Positions 27,374 to 34,770 of a DNA stretch of 64,000 nucleotides are shown in pieces (position 1 is the first letter of the stretch; the number at the start of each line of letters is the position of its first letter). The notes beneath the pieces are model-generated. The model was not told where the DNA came from. It did not search any database and worked only from the letters and a program-made list of their open reading frames with translations. The DNA comes from DATBJJ01 sp036556425 (lineage in GTDB: Bacteria; Acidobacteriota; Vicinamibacteria; Vicinamibacterales; 2-12-FULL-66-21), in assembly GCA_036556425.1 (NCBI GenBank), contig DATBJJ010000111.1, positions 1 through 64,000 of the forward strand. The letters are read 5' to 3'. Made by a program: the position numbers and the translations under genes.

Positions 27374-27957
27374 GCGCCGCCCTCCAGCTCGCGCCGGAGC
27401 CACGCGCGCGCCATCGCCCAATCGCGCTTCACGGTCGTCTTCGATATCGACAGCACTTCCGCCGTTTCCTCGACGGTCAGCCCCGCGAAGAAACGGAGCT
27501 CGACGATGCGCGCTTGTTGTGGATCGAGCAGTTGCAAGCGCGTCAGCGCGTGATCGATGGCTTCGAGATCGATGCCCGGCGAAGCGGCCAGCGCGAGGTC
27601 GTCGTGGAGCACGACGCGGTGCGGCGCGCCGCCGCGCTTTTGGCGGCCGCGTGCGCGCGCGTGCTCGATGAGGATGCGCCGCATCGTCTGCGCCGCAATC
27701 GCGCGAAAGTGTGCGCGATTCTTCCAGCCCAGCTCATCCTGCCCCGCGAGACGGAGATACGCTTCGTGCACCAGGGCCGTCGTCTGAAGCGTGTGATCCG
27801 GCCGCTCGCGCCGCAGGTACGCGGACGCGATTCGGTGCAGCTCCTCGTAGACGATCGGCAGAATTCGCGCGAGCGCGTCCTGATTCCCCTCGCTGGCCTC
27901 GCCCAGCAGGCTGTGGAATTGAGCGCGTTCGTGATCAGTACCGTGACCCTCGTCCAT
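27370..27957 (-). CDS. ECF-type RNA polymerase sigma factor paired with a kinase
   Basis: 195 residues of the TIGR02999-like ECF family (region 2 about 25-100, region 4 about 135-190 with GLTVEETAEVLSISKTTVKRDW). In most ECF factors region 2.2 carries an acidic DAED-type motif that binds core polymerase. Here it reads HTLQTTALVHEAYLRL, with T56, T59 and T60 and no acidic cluster. In Vibrio EcfP, threonine phosphorylation by the kinase PknT supplies that charge; the same logic is inferred here. No anti-sigma gene is adjacent. It is 21 bases downstream of the tricorn homologue and overlaps the kinase gene. Confidence 0.88.
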   Translation of the reverse strand: MDEGHGTDHERAQFHSLLGEASEGNQDALARILPIVYEELHRIASAYLRRERPDHTLQTTALVHEAYLRLAGQDELGWKNRAHFRAIAAQTMRRILIEHARARGRQKRGGAPHRVVLHDDLALAASPGIDLEAIDHALTRLQLLDPQQARIVELRFFAGLTVEETAEVLSISKTTVKRDWAMARAWLRRELEGGA

Positions 27958-27978
27958 TGGAAGCGCAGACTCGACGAA

Positions 27979-30900
27979 TCATTTGCCGTTGGTGTAGGTG
28001 CCGCGCTGGGTCTTTCCACGAACGGGATAGGCCGGACGCACGGCTTTCGGCGGCGGGTTCTTCTTCAAGTCCGCCATCACCAGCTCGATGGCTTTCTCGA
28101 GCTGAGGATCGCGGCCGGCGATGACGTCCGCCGGCGTCTGCTCGATCTCGACGTCCGGCGGCACGCCCTCGTTCTCGACGATCCAGCCGTCCTCGGGCGA
28201 CCAGATCGCGAGATTCGGCGCGGTGATCTGCCCGCCGTCCATGAGCACCGGGAACCCGAGAATGCCGACGAGCCCGCCCCACGTTCGTTGACCGACGAGC
28301 GGTCCCATCTTGTACTTCCGGAACATCCACGGCAGGAGATCGCCGCCGGATCCGGCGGTCTCGTCGATGATCATCGCCTTCGGTCCCTGAATCGACGCGA
28401 ACGGCGTCTTGAGATCGGCGCCATACCGCATCGCCCAATTCGCGATGAACGGACGCCGCAGCAGATCGATGTAGTAGTCGGCGACGCTGCCGCCGGCGTT
28501 GAACCGCTCGTCGACGATGATCGCCTCCTTGTGGACCTGCGGGTAGAAGTAGCGCTTGAAGTACGCATGGCCGCCGCCGCCGGTGTTGGGCACGTAGACA
28601 TAGGCCACGCGGCCGCCCGTCGCTTTGTCGACCTTCTTCAGGTTGCCCTCGACCCAGTCGCGATTGCGGAGCGCGGCTTCACTCGTCACCGGAACGACCT
28701 GCACCGTGCGCGATCCCGATCCGTCGGCGTTGGGCCCGAGCGTGAGCTCAACGATCTTTCCCGCGGTGTTCTCGAACAGACTGTAGACGTTCGTCGGCGG
28801 CCGGAGATCGCGTCCGTTCACCGCGATCACGTACTCGCCCGCCTTCGCGTTGACGCCCGGCTCGGTGAGCGGCGCGCGAAGCTGCGGGTTCCAGTTCAGG
28901 CCGCCGAACACCTTCTTCAGTCGGTACCGGTTGTTCGCGATCTCGTAGTCCGCACCGAGGAGCCCTCCGGGAACGGTGCGCGGCTCGGCAAGGCTGTCGC
29001 CGCCGCCGACGTTGTGGTGGCCGACCGACAGCTCGCTCGACATCCACTGCAGCACGCGGTTCACGTCGGCGCGCGTCGCCGCATGCGGCAGGAATTCCGC
29101 GTACTTGGTTCGCTGCGCGTCCCAGTTCACGCCGTGCATGTTCGGCGCGTAGAAGTAGTCGCGGTTGATCCGCCAGGCCTCGTCGAAGATCTGCTTCCAC
29201 TCGGCGCGCGGGTCGATGCGCACTTCGATCGCATCGACGCCAATACGTCCCTCCGACGGCGTGATGGCTTTTGTCGTCGCCACGATCGACCACGCATTGC
29301 CGTTGCGGTAGAGGAGCTTCTTGCCGTCGGCCGACACGACGTAATTCGTCGCTTCGGGCACGAGCGTTTCGTTCTTGCGCGTGTTCAGGTCGTACCGGTT
29401 CAGCGAGGTCTTTCCGTCGACGGTCTTGAGGTAGTAGATCTGACCCGCGGCGCCCGTCTGCAAGTTGGACAGGTCCGCCGGCGTGATCGGCAGATCGAGG
29501 ATGCGGTATTCGAGCCCCTCGAGATCGATCCTGAACGGGGCATCCTTCTTCGCCGGCGCTTTTTCTTCCGGCGTTGGCGCGGTTGGCTTCTCTGTCTTGT
29601 CCGCCGCCTTGTCAGCCGGCTTCTCGTCGGCCTTCTTGTCGTCCGCCGGCTTTTCTTCGTCGCTCTCGCGCGCGAGCGGCGACACCACGTCGTTGGGCAG
29701 CACGACGAGATAGATGCCCGACGTCGTTCGCATGTCGGCGTTCGACTGCGCGAACCAATCGTTCCCCGGCCCCGCGTCGGTCGACGCGAAGAAATAGAGG
29801 TATTTCCCGCCGCGATCGAAGACCGGGTTGTTCACGTCGCTGAGCCCGTCGCTCACTTGAAACGACTTGTCCTGCAGGGTGGAGTGCACGTAGACGGTCG
29901 TGATCATCGCCGGGTTGTCCATCGCGTACGCGAGCCAGTTCGAGTCGGGCGACCACGCGTAGCTGATGCTGATGACGGGCGAATAGATCGGCTGCGACGC
30001 GACCTTCTTCGACACGCCGCTCTTCACGTCGAGCCAGAACACCGACTGCGAGTTGTCGAAGTAGGCGATTTTCTGAGAGTCCGGCGACCATACCGGCAGG
30101 CTGTAGAAGCCTTCGCCCGAGACCTTGATCGCGCGCGGCTCGCCCTTGCCGTCCTGCGCGCCGATGTAGAGCTGATACTCGCCCGACTTGTCGGAGAACC
30201 ACGCGATCGAGCGGCCGTCCGGCGACCACGCCGGGAATCGATCGTGCGCGGCGACGCTGTTCGTGAGGTTGCGCACGTCCCCTTTCTCGGCGGGCACGGT
30301 CACGATCTCGCCGCGGAATCCGAACGCGGCGCGCACGCCTGTCGGCGACAGCGTGGCCTCGCGAATCCATCGCGCACCTTTTGCAAACCGCGCGCGCGTC
30401 TCGCGCAGATCCGATGCGACGGCTATCGACAGCTTCCGGCTCGCGCCGGACTGCGGATCGAGAACGTGCAGCACGCCGGCCTGCTCGTACACGATGCGCC
30501 CGGCGCCCGATGACGCGGTGAGCACCGGGAAGTCCGAGTGCTGCGTGACCTGGCGAACCTGCTTCGTCTTGGCGTCGTAGGCGAAGATGTTGAACTCGCC
30601 GCTGCGATCCGATCGGAAGTAAACCGTGTCGCCAATCCACATCGGATCGGTGTCGTTCGCGCGCGAGGCCGGCTGCGGGATCTTCTCGATCGCGTATCCC
30701 TTCGTGTTGAACAGCCACAATCGCGACACGGTCCCGCCGCGGTACAGCTTCCACTGTTGAAAGCGCGGCCCGAGCGGGTTGTACGCGATGCGCTGACCAT
30801 CGGGCGAATAGGTTCCGCGCGCCGCGTTCGGAATCGGCAGCGCCTCTTCCATCCCGCCTTGAACCGGTACGGTGAAGAGCTGCGCGTAGCGTCCGGTATA

Positions 30901-31335
30901 CGTTGCCCGCTGCGAGGTGAACAACACGCCCTTGCCGTCCGGCGTAAAGCCCTGCACCACGTCGGCGACGGGATGCCACGTCAGGCGCGTCGGCGCGCCG
31001 CCGGTGACCGGCACGGTGAAGACATCCGTGTTGCCGTCGTACTGCGCGCTGAACGCGATCGTTCGGCCGTCGGGCGAGAACGCCGGATTCGATTCGACGC
31101 CGTCGTCAGCCGTCAAGCGCCTGACATTGGTTGGATTGCCGCTCCCGTTGAGATCGGCGGCGTAGAGGTCGCCGCCGTAGATGAACGCGAGATGGCTCGC
31201 GCTGATCGCCGGCTGGGTCAGGAGCTTCGTGTCGGCGGGATCGACGCGCGCCACGACGGTGGACGTGGGGCCCACGCCGACGAACAGCACGAGAACGGCG
31301 AGCGAAACGGTTCGAAGTCTTCGCAGTGTTCGCAT
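27979..31335 (-). CDS. Tricorn protease homologue (S41 family), exported
   Basis: 1118 residues with a signal peptide (MRTLRRLRTVSLAVLVLFVG). Two TolB/WD40-like propellers (about 45-330 and 340-690) are separated internally by a Lys/Glu/Pro/Ala-rich linker near 558-598. A helical C1 domain with ELSVGHHNV (catalytic His) follows, then a PDZ domain (about 810-890). Last is the S41 core with nucleophile S996 in ETAGSGGD and the Glu in NEGVPPDVEIE. Archaeal tricorn cuts peptides from the proteasome in the cytosol; this one is exported, so it likely degrades peptides outside. The ATG has GAGG upstream. Downstream lie the ECF/kinase genes. Confidence 0.9.
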   Translation of the reverse strand: MRTLRRLRTVSLAVLVLFVGVGPTSTVVARVDPADTKLLTQPAISASHLAFIYGGDLYAADLNGSGNPTNVRRLTADDGVESNPAFSPDGRTIAFSAQYDGNTDVFTVPVTGGAPTRLTWHPVADVVQGFTPDGKGVLFTSQRATYTGRYAQLFTVPVQGGMEEALPIPNAARGTYSPDGQRIAYNPLGPRFQQWKLYRGGTVSRLWLFNTKGYAIEKIPQPASRANDTDPMWIGDTVYFRSDRSGEFNIFAYDAKTKQVRQVTQHSDFPVLTASSGAGRIVYEQAGVLHVLDPQSGASRKLSIAVASDLRETRARFAKGARWIREATLSPTGVRAAFGFRGEIVTVPAEKGDVRNLTNSVAAHDRFPAWSPDGRSIAWFSDKSGEYQLYIGAQDGKGEPRAIKVSGEGFYSLPVWSPDSQKIAYFDNSQSVFWLDVKSGVSKKVASQPIYSPVISISYAWSPDSNWLAYAMDNPAMITTVYVHSTLQDKSFQVSDGLSDVNNPVFDRGGKYLYFFASTDAGPGNDWFAQSNADMRTTSGIYLVVLPNDVVSPLARESDEEKPADDKKADEKPADKAADKTEKPTAPTPEEKAPAKKDAPFRIDLEGLEYRILDLPITPADLSNLQTGAAGQIYYLKTVDGKTSLNRYDLNTRKNETLVPEATNYVVSADGKKLLYRNGNAWSIVATTKAITPSEGRIGVDAIEVRIDPRAEWKQIFDEAWRINRDYFYAPNMHGVNWDAQRTKYAEFLPHAATRADVNRVLQWMSSELSVGHHNVGGGDSLAEPRTVPGGLLGADYEIANNRYRLKKVFGGLNWNPQLRAPLTEPGVNAKAGEYVIAVNGRDLRPPTNVYSLFENTAGKIVELTLGPNADGSGSRTVQVVPVTSEAALRNRDWVEGNLKKVDKATGGRVAYVYVPNTGGGGHAYFKRYFYPQVHKEAIIVDERFNAGGSVADYYIDLLRRPFIANWAMRYGADLKTPFASIQGPKAMIIDETAGSGGDLLPWMFRKYKMGPLVGQRTWGGLVGILGFPVLMDGGQITAPNLAIWSPEDGWIVENEGVPPDVEIEQTPADVIAGRDPQLEKAIELVMADLKKNPPPKAVRPAYPVRGKTQRGTYTNGK

Positions 31336-31361
31336 TGTGAACCTCGTGTTTTTGCGGCCTC

Positions 31362-31367
31362 AGTATA
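31362..31367 (-). promoter_or_regulatory. -10 element of the tricorn homologue gene
   Basis: TATACT on the minus strand, 26 bases before the ATG, followed by a GAGG ribosome binding site. No clear -35 box was seen. Confidence 0.35.
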
Positions 31368-31393
31368 CCGAGGGTCAGCCACCGCCCGCCGAA

Positions 31394-31399
31394 TATACT
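31394..31399 (+). promoter_or_regulatory. -10-like element just before the ATP-grasp start
   Basis: TATACT ends 7 bases before the GTG, with no ribosome binding site between, so the message may be leaderless. It is divergent to the tricorn promoter within a 71-base spacer. Confidence 0.32.
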
Positions 31400-31406
31400 T
31401 CCCTGA

Positions 31407-32597
31407 GTGGGCCTGACGTTTCTCTGCATTGCCACCTATCGCAAGGGCGACGAGTTTCTGCGTGAATGCCGCCGTCGAGGCTGCCGCGTCCTGCTCGTCA
31501 CCGAGGAAAAGCTGCAGGATTCGGACTGGCCGCGCGACGCGATCGACGCGTTCTACTACATCCGGCGCGACATGCCGCTCGGCGACATCCGCAAGGGCGC
31601 GGCGCACGTCGCGCGCACGGAGCGGATCGATCGCATCGTCGCGCTCGACGACTTCGACGTCGAGCTCGCCGCGATGCTGCGCGAGTACCTGTTCGTGCCG
31701 GGCATGGGGGAGACGACCGCGCGCGCGTTTCGCGACAAGCTGGCGATGCGGCGCCGGGCGCGAAGCGCCGGGCTCCCATGCCCTTCGTTCGTTCACACGC
31801 TGAACCACGCGGCCATACGCGAGTGGACGGATTCCGTCGCGCCGCCCTGGGTGCTAAAGCCGCGCGCGCAGGCCGCGGCCTTGGGCATCAAGAAACTGCA
31901 GTCGGCCGACGAGCTCTGGCACGCGCTCGAGACGCTCGGCGACGCGCGGGCCGATTACGTGCTGGAGCAGTTCATTCCCGGCGACGTCTATCACGTCGAT
32001 TCGATCGTCTTCGAGCGGCGCGTGCGGTTCGCGATTGCGAGCCGCTACGACACGCCGCCGTTCGTCGTCGCGCACGAAGGCGGGATCTTCGTCACGCGCA
32101 CGCTGCCGCCGCGCGATCCGCGCGTCGTTGCCTTGCAGCAGTTGAACGCTCGCGTACTCGATTCCTTCAACCTTCAGCGAGGCGTGTCGCACACCGAATT
32201 CATCCGCGCGGCCGACGGGACGATCTACTTCCTGGAGACGTCCGCGCGCGTCGGCGGTGCGTACATCGTCGACGTCGTCGAAGCGGCCACCGGAATCAAC
32301 TTGTGGCGCGAATGGGCGCGCGTGGAGATTGCGGGCGAGGACGGCGCGTACGATCCGCCCGCGCCGCGCGACGCCTGCGGCGGCATCGTTCTGTCGCTCG
32401 CGCGGCAGGAAGCGCCCGACATGAGCGCGTATACCGACCCGGAGATCCAGGTGCGCGTGCGCAAGCCGCATCACGCGGGCCTGATCGTCGCGTCGACGAA
32501 CGCCGATCGCGTGACCGAGCTCCTCGCGAGCTACACGAAGCGGTTCTACGCCGATTTCCACGCGTCGGCTCCGGCACCCGATCGGCCGACTGAATGA
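31407..32597 (+). CDS. ATP-grasp domain enzyme
   Basis: 396 residues. An N-terminal pre-ATP-grasp Rossmann-like region (about 1-105) precedes the ATP-grasp fold. The central WVLKPRAQAAALGIKKL lysine segment binds ATP. The C-terminal metal site is HTEFIRAADGTIYFLETSARVGG, with the Glu/Asn-type ligands of carboxylate-amine ligases. Such enzymes join a carboxylate to an amine or thiol through an acyl phosphate. The substrate is not identifiable. Its stop overlaps the start of the esterase gene (ATGA), so both may act on one metabolite. Confidence 0.8.
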   Translation: MGLTFLCIATYRKGDEFLRECRRRGCRVLLVTEEKLQDSDWPRDAIDAFYYIRRDMPLGDIRKGAAHVARTERIDRIVALDDFDVELAAMLREYLFVPGMGETTARAFRDKLAMRRRARSAGLPCPSFVHTLNHAAIREWTDSVAPPWVLKPRAQAAALGIKKLQSADELWHALETLGDARADYVLEQFIPGDVYHVDSIVFERRVRFAIASRYDTPPFVVAHEGGIFVTRTLPPRDPRVVALQQLNARVLDSFNLQRGVSHTEFIRAADGTIYFLETSARVGGAYIVDVVEAATGINLWREWARVEIAGEDGAYDPPAPRDACGGIVLSLARQEAPDMSAYTDPEIQVRVRKPHHAGLIVASTNADRVTELLASYTKRFYADFHASAPAPDRPTE

Positions 32598-33370
32598 GCG
32601 GTGCCGGGCCCCTCCGCCGCGTGTTGAGAGCCGTACGGTCCCCGCAACGCGACACCGCGCGCGACATCGATGTGTATCTTCCGCCCTCGTACCGGACGAA
32701 CAGGCGGCGATATCCGGTCGTGTACATGCAGGACGGACAGAACCTCGCGGATCCGCATCGCGCGTTCGCCGGCACGTGGGAGCTCGAGCGCGCGATGGCC
32801 ACGCTCGCGGCGCGCGGCATCGACGTGATCGTCGTGGGCGTGCCCAACATGGGCGCCGCGCGCGTCCGCGAGTACACGCCGTTCGTAGACGCGAAGATCG
32901 GCGGAGGCGATGGCGACGCCTATCTGGCGTACCTCGAGCGAACCGTGAAGCCGCTCGTCGATCGCCGTTTCCGCACACGGCCCGAGCGCGAGGCGACCTG
33001 CATCTTCGGCTCCTCGCTTGGCGCGCTCATCAGCCTTTACGCGTTCTTCCGCGCGCCGGAAACGTTCGGCCTTGCCGGCGCCATGAGCCCGTCCATCTGG
33101 TTCGCGAGCCGCGCGATGCTCTCGTACGTCGAACGGGCCGCCGCGCCCGCAGGACGCCTCTACATCGATACGGGGACCGACGAGGGCGGAACCACGCTCA
33201 AGGATGCGAGGCATCTCGCAGAGATCCTCGAGCGGAAGGGTTATTCCGAGGACCGGCTGCGATTCACCGTCGATGCCGGCGGGCGGCACACCGAAGCGGA
33301 TTGGGCGAAACGTCTCGTGCCCGCGCTCGAGTTCCTCCTCGACGGACGCGGATCTCGCAGATCCGCGTGA
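32594..33370 (+). CDS. Esterase-D/Fes-type alpha/beta hydrolase
   Basis: 258 residues of the putative-esterase family (PF00756 type: enterochelin esterase, S-formylglutathione hydrolase and relatives). RDIDVYLPPSYRTN and YPVVYMQDGQN are the typical N-terminal strands. The nucleophile is S141 in GSSLGA and the catalytic His lies in GGRHTEADW near residue 233. No signal peptide, so cytoplasmic. It overlaps the ATP-grasp gene by four bases. Confidence 0.82.
   Translation: MSGAGPLRRVLRAVRSPQRDTARDIDVYLPPSYRTNRRRYPVVYMQDGQNLADPHRAFAGTWELERAMATLAARGIDVIVVGVPNMGAARVREYTPFVDAKIGGGDGDAYLAYLERTVKPLVDRRFRTRPEREATCIFGSSLGALISLYAFFRAPETFGLAGAMSPSIWFASRAMLSYVERAAAPAGRLYIDTGTDEGGTTLKDARHLAEILERKGYSEDRLRFTVDAGGRHTEADWAKRLVPALEFLLDGRGSRRSA
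33346..33368. repeat. Inverted repeat at the end of the esterase gene
   Basis: ACGCGGATCT and AGATCCGCGT flank a CGC loop, a perfect 10-base stem covering the last codons of the gene. GATCCGCGTC follows as a further copy of one arm. No T-tract follows, so it is a weak terminator candidate or a scattered repeat. Confidence 0.5.
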
Positions 33371-33412
33371 TCCGCGTCTAGCGTTAGAATCACCCTTCTG
33401 GGGGTTGACAGT

Positions 33413-34765
33413 ATGTTTGCTCGTGTCCTCTTCGCCAGCGCGTGTGCGCTCCTCATCGCCGCTTCGTCACCGATCGCCCGCTCGGAGGTGACGCCGCCGA
33501 AACTCAAGACCGAGAGTCACACGCTCGACAACGGTCTGCAGGTCGTCCTCGCGCAGGACACCTCACGGCCCGTCGTGAACGTGCAGGTGTGGTATCGAGT
33601 CGGATCGAAGGACGAGCGCAAGGGACGAACCGGCTTCGCGCATCTGTTCGAGCACATGATGTTCCGCGGCTCGGCGAACGTCGGTCCGGAAGAGCACATG
33701 CGCTACGTTCGCGAAGCGGGCGGCGCCGTCAACGCGTACACCAACTTCGATCGCACCGTCTATTGGGAGACGGTTCCGTCGAACCACCTCGAGCGCGTGC
33801 TCTGGCTCGAAGCCGATCGCATGGCCTCGCTCGTCGTCAACGACGAGAACTTCAAGAAAGAGCGCGAAGTCGTCAAGGAAGAACGGCGGCTTCGATTCGA
33901 GAATCCGCCGTACGGCATGCTCGCCGAATGGGTGCTCGATGCCACGTTTCAGGTGTATCCCTACAAGTATCTTCCGATCGGATCGATGGACGATCTGAAC
34001 GCGGCCACGGCGGCCGACGTCAAGGAGTTCTTCGATACGTACTACGTGCCTGACAACGCGACGCTCGTCATCGTCGGCGATTTCGATCCGAAGCTCGCGC
34101 TCGGCTACGCGCGAACACACTTCAGCCGCATACCGCGCAGCAAGGGCGTCGCGCGCGTGAAAGCCGAAGAGCCCGCGCAAAAAGAAGTGCGCGTCGTGAA
34201 CAAAGCCGATCCGAAAGCGCCGCTGCCAGCCGTCGCGAGCGCGTTCAAGCTGCCGCCGCGCGGGCATGCGGATACGTATCCGTTGCAGATGGCGTTCGAC
34301 ATCCTGTCGTCGGGCGAGAGCTCGCGGCTGTATCGCCGGCTGGTCTACGAGGAACAGTCGGCCGTCGCCGCGCAAGCGCAGCTTCTACTGCTCGAAGGGC
34401 CGTCCGTTGGTTTTCTCTTCGGCGTGGCGAATCAAGGCAAGGACGTCAAGGACGTCGCGAAGAGCATTCGCGCGGTCGTGGACGGACTGGCCGGCGCGCC
34501 GCCGTCGGCGGACGAGCTCGACAAAGTGCGGAACACGATCGTCTCGCGCCTCGTGGTCGGACGGCAGACGATGCAGGACAAAGCGGACAACCTCGGCGAA
34601 GCGGCATCGCTGATGGGCGATCCGGAACGCTACAACACTGAGTTGACCAAGTACCAGGCGGTCACCGCCGCCGACGTTCAGCGCGTGGTGAAGGAGTATT
34701 TGGCGGAGCCGCGCGAGACGCGGTTGTTCATCCAGCCCCCGGCGGCGCCGGCGGGGAAGAAGTGA
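33413..34765 (+). CDS. M16 family zinc peptidase, exported, catalytic subunit
   Basis: 450 residues with a signal peptide (cleavage near 23). The inverted zinc motif HLFEH is at residues 77-81 and the third-ligand segment EREVVKEE at about 150-157, so the catalytic site looks complete. The second half has the M16C-type fold without a zinc site. Length fits the pitrilysin-like processing-peptidase class. GGGGG lies just before the start as the ribosome binding site. The next gene is an M16 homologue without the zinc motif, so the two probably form a heterodimer in the periplasm. Confidence 0.88.
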   Translation: MFARVLFASACALLIAASSPIARSEVTPPKLKTESHTLDNGLQVVLAQDTSRPVVNVQVWYRVGSKDERKGRTGFAHLFEHMMFRGSANVGPEEHMRYVREAGGAVNAYTNFDRTVYWETVPSNHLERVLWLEADRMASLVVNDENFKKEREVVKEERRLRFENPPYGMLAEWVLDATFQVYPYKYLPIGSMDDLNAATAADVKEFFDTYYVPDNATLVIVGDFDPKLALGYARTHFSRIPRSKGVARVKAEEPAQKEVRVVNKADPKAPLPAVASAFKLPPRGHADTYPLQMAFDILSSGESSRLYRRLVYEEQSAVAAQAQLLLLEGPSVGFLFGVANQGKDVKDVAKSIRAVVDGLAGAPPSADELDKVRNTIVSRLVVGRQTMQDKADNLGEAASLMGDPERYNTELTKYQAVTAADVQRVVKEYLAEPRETRLFIQPPAAPAGKK

Positions 34766-34770
34766 GAGAT

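Noticed and set aside
27133..30513. 1126-codon plus-strand frame across the kinase, sigma and tricorn genes
   Set aside because: Arg/Val-rich with no domains; three well-recognised genes occupy the other strand.
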